Shown here piece after piece: positions 7,572-16,517 of a stretch of 64,000 nucleotides of DNA. A program made the position numbers and the translations under genes. Origin of the DNA: Halorussus vallis (GTDB lineage Archaea > Halobacteriota > Halobacteria > Halobacteriales > Haladaptataceae); NCBI RefSeq assembly GCF_024138165.1, contig NZ_CP100000.1, positions 2,790,001 to 2,854,000 of the forward strand, given 5' to 3'. The stretch's first letter is position 1. The number at the start of each line of letters is the position of its first letter. The notes beneath the pieces are model-generated. The model was not told the DNA's origin. It saw only the letters and a list, made by a program, of their open reading frames with translations, and searched no databases.

Positions 7572-9167
7572 ATGGTGAGACGTACCACATCCTCGGGCTC
7601 GGATTCCCCGACCGAGGACGAACGGACGAGCGAAGCGGACGACAAAACATCGACGGACATCGACCGTCGAAGCGTGATGAAACTGGCCGGTGGCGTCAGC
7701 GCCGGGGCGCTCGGCGCGCTCGCGGGATGCGCGGGCCAGTCGAACGACGGTAAGAAGACGGACGGAGAGGGCAACGCGAACTCCAAAGACGACACCGCCG
7801 CCAACAAGGACGGCGGTCAGCAGGAGTCGGTCACGGTTTCGTACTGGTCGGGTAAGGCGGCCGAAACCCCTCAGCTGAAGCAGTACTTCCAGAAGGGGAT
7901 GAAGACGTTCGAGAAGCAGAACAGCAAGGTCAAGGTCGACCTGAGCGTGATGTCCTGGGACCAGTTGAACCAGAAGTACATCACGACGATGCAGTCGGGG
8001 ACCAACCCACCGGACCTCGCGGCCGCCGGCACGTACGGCCTCGAGATGTTCCAGAACGGGAAGGTGGCCGAACTCTCGACGTTCATGGAGGGCGACTCCG
8101 ACCTACCCGAGAAGTGGACGCCGGCGATGCAGGAGGCGACCGACTACCGGGGCAAACAGTGGGCCGCGGGAATCGGCGGCCTGAACACCACCGTCTTCGC
8201 CCTGCGTTCGGACATCTTCCGGAACGCCGCCGGAATCCAGAACCCGGAGAAGGAACTCAAGACGTGGACCCAGATGCGCCGGGCGCTGGACAAGATCAAG
8301 AAGAACACCGACGCGCACGCGTACGAGGTGACCGGCACCCAGGCCGACGTCGAACCCTACTGGGGCAACGCCAGGACCGCCTACACCGGCGGCACCGACC
8401 CCTGGATCGACGTCGAGGACAAGGGGTCCTCGAAGGACCCGCACGTCAAACCCGGGAAGGCCGCCCGCACCGACGGGATGATAAAGAACAACATCGACCT
8501 CGGCAAGGCGTACTCGACCGACAAGCACCCGTCGCGGGGCGACGAGGGCGTCATCCCGCTATTCGTCCGTGGCGACATCGCCTCGTACGGCTACAGCCTG
8601 AGCGTCAAATCCATCAAGGCGATCAACCCCGACGCCACGTTCGGGTGGGACGGGGAGGCCTACGCGCTCGCCGCGCCGAAACTCGACCCGAACTACGGGA
8701 ACGAGTTCGACATTCCGGAACTGGCCGACAAGAAGGGCCAGCACGGCGGTCACTCCTGGACCCTGGAGGGCCAGCTCTGCCTGACCAAGTCCTCGAAGGT
8801 CAAGGACGCGGCGTTCAAACTCGCGAAGTTCCGCAACACGAGCAAGGACTTCGGACTGCCGCTGTACGTCGACCCGAAGCTCGCGCAGTCGGTCCCGGCG
8901 TACAAGCCGCTGCTCGAGGCGATCCAGCAGTCGAAGTACGAGAAGATGCGGACCCAGCCGCTGAACAAGCAGATCAGCCTGCTCGAAAACTACGGCGACA
9001 ACTACCGGACGACCGGCGCGAAATGGGACATCCCCAGCACGAGCACCATCCGGTGGGACAACATCGGCGGGACGATGGCCAAGGCCTACGCGGGCCAGAT
9101 CAAGCGCGACAAGGCGCCCCAGCAGATGGGCAAGGCCATCGAGAAGACCATCCAGAGCGCCGGATAA
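7572..9167 (+). CDS. Sugar ABC transporter substrate-binding lipoprotein (family 1)
   Basis: This 531-residue solute-binding protein has a twin-arginine signal (DRRSVMKLAG, Arg32-Arg33) and a lipobox ending at Cys53 (LGALAGC), so it is exported folded by Tat and lipid-anchored. The mature protein starts with an acidic low-complexity linker and then a family-1 fold (VTVSYWSGKAAETPQLKQYF onwards), as in maltose- and glycerol-phosphate-type binding proteins. The matching ATPase and permease genes start at 11068, 12453 and 13412 on the same strand but are separated from it by a chaperonin-like gene on the other strand. The ligand is probably a sugar or uronide, judging from the neighbouring sugar-acid enzymes. 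The TATA box is ATTTATTA near 7525-7533. The extended region before the RR motif is long, and a later start is possible. Confidence 0.9.
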   Translation: MVRRTTSSGSDSPTEDERTSEADDKTSTDIDRRSVMKLAGGVSAGALGALAGCAGQSNDGKKTDGEGNANSKDDTAANKDGGQQESVTVSYWSGKAAETPQLKQYFQKGMKTFEKQNSKVKVDLSVMSWDQLNQKYITTMQSGTNPPDLAAAGTYGLEMFQNGKVAELSTFMEGDSDLPEKWTPAMQEATDYRGKQWAAGIGGLNTTVFALRSDIFRNAAGIQNPEKELKTWTQMRRALDKIKKNTDAHAYEVTGTQADVEPYWGNARTAYTGGTDPWIDVEDKGSSKDPHVKPGKAARTDGMIKNNIDLGKAYSTDKHPSRGDEGVIPLFVRGDIASYGYSLSVKSIKAINPDATFGWDGEAYALAAPKLDPNYGNEFDIPELADKKGQHGGHSWTLEGQLCLTKSSKVKDAAFKLAKFRNTSKDFGLPLYVDPKLAQSVPAYKPLLEAIQQSKYEKMRTQPLNKQISLLENYGDNYRTTGAKWDIPSTSTIRWDNIGGTMAKAYAGQIKRDKAPQQMGKAIEKTIQSAG

Positions 9168-9224
9168 CCCGACTTCGGGCGGCGCGACTCGACCGCGAAC
9201 GTTCTCCCCCTTCTCGACGGTCCC

Positions 9225-9252
9225 CTCGCCGGATTCGTCCGAATCCGGCGAG
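9225..9252 (+). terminator. Hairpin terminator after the binding-protein gene
   Basis: A perfect 12-bp stem (CTCGCCGGATTC and its complement) with a four-base loop lies 58 bases after the stop of the lipoprotein gene, between it and the convergent chaperonin-like gene. It can serve transcripts from both sides. Confidence 0.6.
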
Positions 9253-9317
9253 TGGGCCGCTCTCACGATATATTCTGCCGATTCACGTTCGTTCTCGCCG
9301 ACCCCCGAGCGACGCGG

Positions 9318-10916
9318 CTACCGGGCGCCCTCGTCGTCCGCCTCCTCGGCGGCTCCCTCGGGGCGCAAGTCCGTCGCCGCGACCTGCGCGTCGATTCGCG
9401 TCAGTTTGATCGCCAGTTCGGTCGCGGCGTTCCACGCCGCTCGCTTGAGCGAAACCGGTTCGACGACGGCGTCGTCGGCGAGGACGTCGCCGACGGCGCC
9501 CCGGTCGGAGTCGACGCCCAGCGCGTCCCGCCCGTCACCGTGCCCGACGCGAAGTCGGGTGAGCGCCGCGTGGCCGTCCATGCCGGCGTTCGTCGCCAGC
9601 GTCCGCGGAACCGCCAGCAGCGCGTCGGCGAACGCCTCGACCGCGAGTTGCGAGCGGTCGTCGACCGACCGCGCGCGCTCTTCGACCGCGAGGGAGACGC
9701 CGGTTTCGACCGCGCCGCCGCCCGGAACCACCGTCCCGGTTTCCTCGGCCGCCAGCGTCGCCGCGACGGCATCCGAAACCGACTGCTCGAACTCGTCGCT
9801 GGAGCGGGGGTCGGGCGCGCGGCAGAAGAGGGTGAACGTCGGTTCGCCGGCGTCCGATTCGACCACCGTCATGTCCCGGCCCGCGGTCCGTCGGACGGTG
9901 ACGGTCGCGGTTCCTCGGCTTTCCTCGTCGAACGTCCCGAGATTGGGAACGACGCGCCCGCCGGTCGCGCGCGCGATTCGCGCCAGGTCCTCGTCGTCGA
10001 CGCGCTCTATCGCGAGTATCCCCCGGTTGGCGAGCGTCCGCTCGACCCGGTCGTTGACCGCGCCGCTCGTCAGGATGCAGTCACAGCCAGCCGCGACGGC
10101 GGCGTCCAACTGGTCCCGAAACGCCTGGCGCTCCCGGTCGCCGATAGCGACCCGGTCCTCGAACGACTCGACCGGCACCCCCTCGGTCGAATCGCCGGAG
10201 ACGCCGCCGGCGACCGACGGCACGTCGACGGTCGACGAGAGCAGGGCCAGACCCGCCCGTTCGCGCGTCCGCGGCATGTCCTCGGCGACCGGCTTCGCGT
10301 CGAGCACGACGCCCGCGACCAGTTCGGTTTCGGACTGGGCGCCGCCGAGGCGCGAGACGACCTTCACCTGCCGGCGGTCGGTGGCGGTCGCGGTCCCGGT
10401 TTCGGTTCCGGTCCCGGTTCCCCGCGACAGTTCCGCCACCGCCAGCGAGACGTACTGCGCGACGTCGGCCCGAACGTTCGGGTCCCGAGTCCCCGTGAGC
10501 GCGGTTCGCGCGACGGCCTCCCGCCCGACCGTCGAGAGCGGCGACGCGCGTCGCTCCAGTTCCTCCGACGCGACGGCCATCGCGTCGCGGTACCCCCGCT
10601 CGATGGCGGTCGGGTGGAGGCCCAGTTCGGCGAGTCGGTCGGCCTCCGACAACAGCGCGCCGAGGAGGGTCACGAGTCCGGTCGACCCGTCGCCGTGTCG
10701 CGACCGGAAGTCCGAGGCTGCCGTTCTGAGCAGTGTGACCGTCGGATTCGTGAGGTCGAGTTCTTCGAGGACTACCGCCCCGGACGACGTCGTCAGCACG
10801 GTTCCGTCTTCCCGGACTACCAATTTGCTCGCGCCAAGCGGTCCCAGCGTGGTTCGAACGACGTCGCACAGCGCGTCGAGGTCGCCGACGTTGCCACCGC
10901 CTGTCTCGGTAGGCAT
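9318..10916 (-). CDS. Diverged group II chaperonin (thermosome/TCP-1-like) paralog 2
   Basis: The 532-residue protein is a second, different chaperonin relative. Recognisable blocks are VRTTLGPLGASKLVV, HGDGSTGLVTLLGALLSEA, LGLHPTAIERGYRDA, VVPGGGAVETGVSLAVEE, and RSQLAVEAFADALLAVPRTLATNAGMD. The ATP-site loop is nearly normal (GDGST), but NDGATI has become SSGAVV, losing the Asp of that motif. The Asp before the GGGA block (VSDAVAAT) is kept. A GTGTGTETGTATAT low-complexity insertion sits near residue 170, and the acidic tail lacks a GGM repeat. It lies between the binding-protein and ATPase genes of the sugar transporter, on the opposite strand. It could form mixed rings with paralog 1; no partner is visible in the sequence. 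Confidence 0.83.
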   Translation of the reverse strand: MPTETGGGNVGDLDALCDVVRTTLGPLGASKLVVREDGTVLTTSSGAVVLEELDLTNPTVTLLRTAASDFRSRHGDGSTGLVTLLGALLSEADRLAELGLHPTAIERGYRDAMAVASEELERRASPLSTVGREAVARTALTGTRDPNVRADVAQYVSLAVAELSRGTGTGTETGTATATDRRQVKVVSRLGGAQSETELVAGVVLDAKPVAEDMPRTRERAGLALLSSTVDVPSVAGGVSGDSTEGVPVESFEDRVAIGDRERQAFRDQLDAAVAAGCDCILTSGAVNDRVERTLANRGILAIERVDDEDLARIARATGGRVVPNLGTFDEESRGTATVTVRRTAGRDMTVVESDAGEPTFTLFCRAPDPRSSDEFEQSVSDAVAATLAAEETGTVVPGGGAVETGVSLAVEERARSVDDRSQLAVEAFADALLAVPRTLATNAGMDGHAALTRLRVGHGDGRDALGVDSDRGAVGDVLADDAVVEPVSLKRAAWNAATELAIKLTRIDAQVAATDLRPEGAAEEADDEGAR

Positions 10917-11067
10917 ACTCTACGATACTTGCATTCCCCCTTATGTGTACTGGATGGGGCGACGACGACGCGCCCGCGGGCGGCACTTCACTTCCCGCCG
11001 CGCGTGGACTTGTGTAAGGGATAAGTATTTATGATTCTGGCCTGAATCTGGAAGACACGACCAAACA

Positions 11068-12234
11068 ATGGCAAGTGTTAGCTTTGACAACGTCACGAAG
11101 GTGTTCGACTCCAAGTCGAACGCCATCGTCGCGGTCGAGGAGCTCGATTTGAGCATCGAGGACGGCGAGTTCGTCGTCTTCGTGGGGCCGTCGGGCTGCG
11201 GGAAGTCGACCACGCTCCGGATGCTCGCGGGCCTGGAGACGGTGACCGACGGCGAGATACGACTCGACGACGACGTGGTGAACGACGCGTCGCCGAAGGA
11301 CCGCGACATCGCAATGGTGTTCCAGGACTACGCGCTCTACCCCCACAAGACCGTCCGCGGCAACATGGGCTACGGCCTCAAGATCGGTACCGACCTCTCG
11401 GACGAGGAGATAGACCGTCGCATCCGGGAGGCCGCCGAGATGATGGGCATCGAGGACTTGCTCGACAAGAAGCCCGCCTCGCTCTCGGGCGGCCAGCAAC
11501 AGCGGGTCGCGACCGGCCGCGCCATCGTTCAGGAGCCGTCGGTGTTCCTGTTCGACGAACCGCTCTCGAACCTCGACGCGAAGCTCCGCAAGCACATGCG
11601 GACCGAACTGGCCCGTCTGCACTCCGAACTCGAGATCACGAGCATCTACGTGACCCACGACCAGGAGGAGGCGATGACGATGGCCAGTCGGATCGTCATC
11701 TTGAACGACGGGAAACTCCAGCAGGTCGGCACGCCCAAGCAGGTCTACTACCGACCCGCCAACCGGTTCGTCGCCGACTTCATCGGCTCGCCGAGCATGA
11801 ACTTCTTCGACGTCGAACTCCGCGAGAACGACGACGGTTCCAGGGAGTTCGTCTGTCCCGGCCACTTCAGCTACGAGATCTCCGAGCGACTGTACGAGCG
11901 AGTCGCCCGGAACGCCGACGCCACCGAGTTCGAGATCGGCATCCGACCTGAGAACATGACGGTCGACGAGAACGCGCCGGAATCGGTGAGCGTCCGGGCG
12001 CCGGTCGACGTCGTCGAGGTGGTCGGTTCGGACAACTTCATCTACCTCGACCTCGCCGACCGCGAGGCATGCATCCGGACCCCCTCGTCCATCGAACCCG
12101 AGGAGGGCGAGGTCGTGAACCTCACCTTCGACGAGAGCGACCTCCACGTCTTCGAGCGCGAGGGCGGCGAGGCCATCGTGCACGGCCACCGAGAGAACGA
12201 CGACACCGCCGCGGAGTCGAAGGTCGAACTGTGA
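11068..12234 (+). CDS. Sugar ABC transporter ATP-binding protein (MalK/UgpC family)
   Basis: The 388-residue ATPase has Walker A GPSGCGKST (residues 40-48), a Q-loop in VFQDYALYP, signature LSGGQQQR (138-145), Walker B VFLFDEP (about 159-165) and the switch histidine in VTHDQEE. The C-terminal 140 residues form the TOBE/MOP-like regulatory domain typical of carbohydrate importers. It energises uptake with the permeases at 12453 and 13412 and the lipoprotein at 7572. A TATA box (AGTATTTATG, about 11024-11033) precedes a short leader that contains a GATTC-N6-GAATC repeat. Confidence 0.95.
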   Translation: MASVSFDNVTKVFDSKSNAIVAVEELDLSIEDGEFVVFVGPSGCGKSTTLRMLAGLETVTDGEIRLDDDVVNDASPKDRDIAMVFQDYALYPHKTVRGNMGYGLKIGTDLSDEEIDRRIREAAEMMGIEDLLDKKPASLSGGQQQRVATGRAIVQEPSVFLFDEPLSNLDAKLRKHMRTELARLHSELEITSIYVTHDQEEAMTMASRIVILNDGKLQQVGTPKQVYYRPANRFVADFIGSPSMNFFDVELRENDDGSREFVCPGHFSYEISERLYERVARNADATEFEIGIRPENMTVDENAPESVSVRAPVDVVEVVGSDNFIYLDLADREACIRTPSSIEPEEGEVVNLTFDESDLHVFEREGGEAIVHGHRENDDTAAESKVEL

Positions 12235-12452
12235 CCGCCGGGTCGCGGTCCGGTCGCCCTTCGGACCTTCCCGCCCATCGACAGGGCGGGCGAGCGATCG
12301 AACACGTCTGATAAGCTACACACGGCCACGATACCCCGGCGAACCGGGGTGCTATCGTCGCTTTCGCGCCGCGAGCGTCGCGTCTAACCGGTCACGTTTT
12401 CGTCCGGGAACACAATCTTTATGCGGTAAAAGGTGAATTGGTAATAGACGAC

Positions 12453-13400
12453 ATGGCACATAGTGAAGACAGCACCGCGCAGAATTTTCGCGATAAATAC
12501 GGGATGGAAGAAGAGTCCCTCCTGGACCGCCTGAAGGCACACAAGACGGATTACCTCTTCATCCTCTTTCCCGTCGTCGCCTTCACGGTGTTCTTCTACT
12601 ACCCCATCGCCAGGGGAATCTGGCTGACGCTCCACCGGGTGAACCTCGGCGGGTCGAACGTCTGGGTCGGACTCCAGAACTACCAGTGGCTGGTCACCAA
12701 CGACCTGTTCGTCTTCGCGCTCGGCTGGTCGATCGTGTTCGTCGGGGCGTCGACGTTCTGCCAGCTCTTCTTCGGAATGTTGCTGGCCGTGCTGTTGAAC
12801 GAACTCCGCGGGGCGAAAGAGCGCTGGACCACGGCGACCCTGATGGCGCCGTACTTCAGCGCGCCGCTCGTCGGCGGGATAATCTGGCTGTGGTTCCTGA
12901 ACCCCAACTACGGCTTCGTCGCGCGGCTCTTCACGACGTTCGGGCTCGAACCCATCGACTTCCTCTCGGGGTCGTTCTGGCCGTACGTCTCGCTTATCGT
13001 CGCACAGAGTTGGCACGACTACGCGTACGCGGGCATCATCTACGCGGCGGCGCTCAAGTCGATTCCCAGTTCGCAGTACGAGGCCGCGGCGATGGACGGG
13101 GCGGGTCGGCTCCGCCGGTTCTGGGACGTCACGCTCCCGCACCTGAAGATTCCCACCATCATCATCCTCGCGATACGGACCGCGTGGAACTTCGCGGAGT
13201 TCGCCCAGCCGTTCGTGCTGACCGGCGGCGGGCCGGGGACCCGGACGATGCTGTTGAGCATCCTGGTCTACCGGGTGGCGTTCCTCCGGACGCACTTCGG
13301 GCGGGCCTACGCCATCGGCATCGTCATGCTCGCCATCTCGGTGCTCGCGGCGGTGCTGTACATCACGCTGATCGGCGAAGAAGAGGACATGTACCTCTGA
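12453..13400 (+). CDS. Sugar ABC transporter permease (MalF/UgpA type)
   Basis: The 315-residue membrane protein has six predicted spans beginning at DYLFILFPVVAFTVFFYYPI. The permease EAA motif reads YEAAAMDGAGRLRRFWDVTLPHL and contacts the ATPase. The ATG at 12453 is preferred over an upstream TTG: a CTTTATG TATA box at about 12417-12423 places transcription initiation close to it. The partner permease starts 12 bases after its stop, so the two form an operon. Confidence 0.93.
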   Translation: MAHSEDSTAQNFRDKYGMEEESLLDRLKAHKTDYLFILFPVVAFTVFFYYPIARGIWLTLHRVNLGGSNVWVGLQNYQWLVTNDLFVFALGWSIVFVGASTFCQLFFGMLLAVLLNELRGAKERWTTATLMAPYFSAPLVGGIIWLWFLNPNYGFVARLFTTFGLEPIDFLSGSFWPYVSLIVAQSWHDYAYAGIIYAAALKSIPSSQYEAAAMDGAGRLRRFWDVTLPHLKIPTIIILAIRTAWNFAEFAQPFVLTGGGPGTRTMLLSILVYRVAFLRTHFGRAYAIGIVMLAISVLAAVLYITLIGEEEDMYL

Positions 13401-13411
13401 GGTGACCACGA

Positions 13412-14248
13412 ATGATAGAATCACGCAGAAGAGACCGACTCGCACTGTACGCCGGACTCGCCGTCTTCGGTCTGGTCGCACTGCTCCCGTACCTGTGGAT
13501 CATCCGGACGTCGTTCCTGACCAACCTCGCGGCCATCAGTACCGACGTTCCGCTCATCGTCCTCCCCGGCATGGAGTCGTTCTCCATCCAGAGCTTCATG
13601 ACCGTCTGGGAGAACTACAAACTGGTGACCTACTTCAAAAACAGCGTCTTCATCTCGCTGAGCGCCACCGTCATCGCGCTACTCGTCTCGATTCCGGGCG
13701 CCTACGCGTTCGCCCGCCGGGACTTCCCCGGCCGGCGGATCATCTTCTACACCGCGGTGTTCACCGTGATGTTCCCCTCCATCGTCATCTTCATCCCGGT
13801 CTACGAACTGTTCTACTGGCTCCGGCTGGTGAACACGTACGCCGGCCTCATCATCGGTCTGGGCGTGTTCGTGATGCCGCTGTCCATCTGGCTGCTCCAG
13901 GGTTTCTTCCGCCAGGGCATCCCGCCGAACATCGAGGAGGCCGCCAAACTCGACGGCCTGACCGACCTGACGGCGTTCCTCCGGATCGTCCTGCCGCTGA
14001 GCGCGCCGGCGGTCGCCGTCACGGCGCTGTTCGCGTTCCTGAACGCCTGGAACAACTTCCTGTGGGTCTACCTGCTCACCAGCGACAGCGGCAAACACAC
14101 CGCGACGGTCGCCATCTACTACCTGACCGCCGGCGACACGCTCCGCCAGTGGAACCAGATCATGGCGGTCGTGGTGATGCTCGTGCTCCCGCCGGTGCTG
14201 TTCTACGGCCTCATCCAGGGCCGCGTCGGCGAAGGCATGACTGGCTGA
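13412..14248 (+). CDS. Sugar ABC transporter permease (MalG/UgpE type)
   Basis: The 278-residue second permease has about six membrane spans and the EAA loop NIEEAAKLDGLTDLTAFLRIVLPL, followed by WNNFLWVYLL, which is typical of MalG-type subunits. It follows the MalF-type gene by 12 bases and ends 65 bases before a strong hairpin. With the ATPase and lipoprotein it completes the importer. Confidence 0.94.
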   Translation: MIESRRRDRLALYAGLAVFGLVALLPYLWIIRTSFLTNLAAISTDVPLIVLPGMESFSIQSFMTVWENYKLVTYFKNSVFISLSATVIALLVSIPGAYAFARRDFPGRRIIFYTAVFTVMFPSIVIFIPVYELFYWLRLVNTYAGLIIGLGVFVMPLSIWLLQGFFRQGIPPNIEEAAKLDGLTDLTAFLRIVLPLSAPAVAVTALFAFLNAWNNFLWVYLLTSDSGKHTATVAIYYLTAGDTLRQWNQIMAVVVMLVLPPVLFYGLIQGRVGEGMTG

Positions 14249-14312
14249 GCCTCGGTCGTCGCGTTCTCGTCTTCTTTCCGTATTCTCGCCCGCGTCCTCG
14301 TTCCAACTTAAC

Positions 14313-14352
14313 CCGGGCGACGCGACTCAACTTGCTGAGTCGCGTCGCCCGG
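14313..14352 (+). terminator. Strong hairpin after the permease operon
   Basis: A perfect 17-bp stem with a six-base loop (ACTTGC) lies 65 bases after the permease stop and about 60 bases before the mannonate dehydratase start. It probably ends the transporter transcript; the downstream gene has its own TATA box. Confidence 0.65.
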
Positions 14353-14413
14353 CGAGCGTCGTGGCGGATTTCCGAGGATAAAACTTATTGGTGGAGTCCG
14401 ACCTTGCTATACT

Positions 14414-15502
14414 ATGGCAGATACGACTGTTGCGGAGCCAGCCGAGGGTGAAGCCGTCGAAGACCGAATGCGCGTGGGATTCCGGACGCGGGAGTTCTCC
14501 GATGCGCGACTCCGATTCATCAAACAGCTGGGGGTGAACGACGTCTTCCTCGACCACTCGGCGGTCGAGGAGGAACCTGACGAATTCATCGACAACACGC
14601 AGGCGGGACGCTCGGACACCCTCACCCTCGGCGGGGAGTACGTCCCCTCGGTCGAGGAACTCGTCCAGGCGCGGACGAAAATCGAGGACGCCGGCCTCAG
14701 CCTCACCGGAGTCCACTCGCTTCCCTACTCCACCTACGGCGACATCATGTTCGGCCGGGATGGGAAGGATACCCAGATAGACCGGATAAAGACCCTGATT
14801 CGTAACATGGGGAAGGCGAAGGTCCCGATACTGGGCTACCAGTGGAACCCCCGCGGACTGGTGCCCATGCGAACCTCGAAGACGCGGCGGATTCGCGGCG
14901 AGGCGCGGGCCACCGGCTTCGACGTCGAGGACATCGAGGACCCGGAGGCGCCGTTCGCCGACGCCGACGCCGACTACTCGGAGGCGGAGTTCTGGGACAA
15001 CTACGAGTACTTCCTGGAGGAGGTCCTGCCGGTCGCCGAGGAGGCCGGGGTCCGGATGGCCCTCCACCCCGCAGACCCGCCGGTGATGGCGAAGATGGGC
15101 GGCATCCCGCGACTGTTCCGGGACTTCGAGAGCTTCAAGCGCGCCATGGAACTCGTTCCGAGCGAGAACCACGGCCTGAAACTCTGCCTCGGCTGTTTCT
15201 CCGAGATGGGCGAGGACATCCCGAACGTGGTCCGGTACTTCGGCGAGCGCGACGAGATAATCTTCGTCCACTTCCGCGACGTGGCGGGGACGATGCCGTC
15301 GTTCAACGAGACGTTCGTCGACGAGGGCAACTTCGACGAACTCGCCGTGATGCGGACGCTCCGGGACGTCGGCTTCGACGGCGCGATGCTCCCCGACCAC
15401 GTCCCGCGGATGGAGGGCGACTCCCAGTGGGGCCACCGGGCGAACGCGTTCACGGCCGGCTACCTCCGCGGACTGGTCGAGGCCGTGCTCCGCGAGGAGT
15501 GA
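14414..15502 (+). CDS. uxuA: D-mannonate dehydratase (UxuA family)
   Basis: The 362-residue TIM-barrel protein matches UxuA in its C-terminal half: MALHPADPP, LCLGCFSEMG, EIIFVHFRDVAGT and LPDHVPRMEGD carry the His, Cys, His and Asp that bind the divalent metal in known mannonate dehydratases. The enzyme dehydrates D-mannonate to 2-keto-3-deoxygluconate (KDG), a hexuronate pathway step. A KDG kinase is encoded at 53615-54568, and the local DapA-family enzyme could also use the product. The N-terminal 20 residues are an acidic extension. A TATA-like AACTTATT lies about 28 bases before the ATG, so it has its own promoter after the transporter terminator. Confidence 0.85.
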   Translation: MADTTVAEPAEGEAVEDRMRVGFRTREFSDARLRFIKQLGVNDVFLDHSAVEEEPDEFIDNTQAGRSDTLTLGGEYVPSVEELVQARTKIEDAGLSLTGVHSLPYSTYGDIMFGRDGKDTQIDRIKTLIRNMGKAKVPILGYQWNPRGLVPMRTSKTRRIRGEARATGFDVEDIEDPEAPFADADADYSEAEFWDNYEYFLEEVLPVAEEAGVRMALHPADPPVMAKMGGIPRLFRDFESFKRAMELVPSENHGLKLCLGCFSEMGEDIPNVVRYFGERDEIIFVHFRDVAGTMPSFNETFVDEGNFDELAVMRTLRDVGFDGAMLPDHVPRMEGDSQWGHRANAFTAGYLRGLVEAVLREE

Positions 15503-15560
15503 CTCCGAAGACCGCGACTCCGAAACCACGAGCACGAGCGCGCGAAGACCGACGCTCGAC

Positions 15561-16517
15561 TCACGTGCCTGCGAGGTGTTCGTACGCCGCGTCGAGTCGG
15601 TCGCGCTCCCACTCCGACAGCTCCCAGCGCTCGATTCGGTCCCACCCGCTCGCCGAGAGGGTCACCGGCACGCTCATACAGACGTCGTCGAAGCCGTACT
15701 CGCCGGCCAGCGGGACCGACAGACAGACCGTCTCCTCGGTTCCCCCGGTCAGAATCGCGTGGGCCACCGCCGCGGCGCCCCGGCCGGACACCCACCGCGA
15801 CGACTTGTCGGCCCCGCGCTGTCGCATGACCTCGTAGGGGACGTCCCGGACGTAGTCGACCACCCGCTCGCGCTCCCGGTCGGTGAAGTCGGTCGGTTCG
15901 CCCTCGACAGTGGTCTTCGAGAACACCGGAACGACGCGTTCGCCGTGTTCGCCCATCGTCGGACACCGAACGTCGCTCGCGGCCGCGTCGTGGAGGCGAC
16001 CGATTTCGGCCGCGGCGCGGGCGGTTTCCGACAGCGAGTAGCCGACGAACGAACGGCGCGGCCACCCGGACGCCCGCCACAGTCGCTCGGTGATGCGGTC
16101 GACGGGGTTCGTGACGACGACGACGGGCCGCGGGTCGGCTTTCCGCATCCAGGCTCCGAGTTCGTCGGCGACCGCGCTGTTCTGCTCGAAGTAGACGTCC
16201 CTCCCGCCCCGCCCGACCGCCTCGTCGGGGCGCGAGACGTTGTAAACGACGACGACGCAGTCGGTGTTCCGGACGGCTTCGGGTCCGGGCGCCGCTGTCT
16301 CGACCGGACCGCGACCGGCCTCGACGTCGGGCGCGATGGCCCGACCGACCGCGTGGGCGTCGTGGTTCGTCGCGTGTTCGATGTCCGTCGCGTGGCCGGC
16401 CACGGCGTCGTCTTCGACGTCCACCATACGGACTCGGACGTCGGGGACCGTGACCGCCAGCGTGTACGCGAGGGTCGATCCGACAGAACCGGCGCTACCG
16501 ATGACGGTTACGTGCAT
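15561..16517 (-). CDS. Malate/L-lactate dehydrogenase-family protein, diverged active site
   Basis: The 318-residue protein has the LDH/MDH fold. The NAD-binding glycine motif is VIGSAGSVGS (residues 5-14). VVVVTNPVD and the catalytic histidine in MGEHGERVVPVFSK are present. Differences from haloarchaeal malate dehydrogenase are clear: the mobile substrate loop PRQPGQTR is replaced by SRPDEAVGRGGRD, and the LDSAR helix reads SETAR, so Glu stands where the catalytic Asp is expected. It may reduce a different 2-keto acid. The start at 16517 is chosen because it begins directly with the dinucleotide-binding strand. Confidence 0.8.
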   Translation of the reverse strand: MHVTVIGSAGSVGSTLAYTLAVTVPDVRVRMVDVEDDAVAGHATDIEHATNHDAHAVGRAIAPDVEAGRGPVETAAPGPEAVRNTDCVVVVYNVSRPDEAVGRGGRDVYFEQNSAVADELGAWMRKADPRPVVVVTNPVDRITERLWRASGWPRRSFVGYSLSETARAAAEIGRLHDAAASDVRCPTMGEHGERVVPVFSKTTVEGEPTDFTDRERERVVDYVRDVPYEVMRQRGADKSSRWVSGRGAAAVAHAILTGGTEETVCLSVPLAGEYGFDDVCMSVPVTLSASGWDRIERWELSEWERDRLDAAYEHLAGT

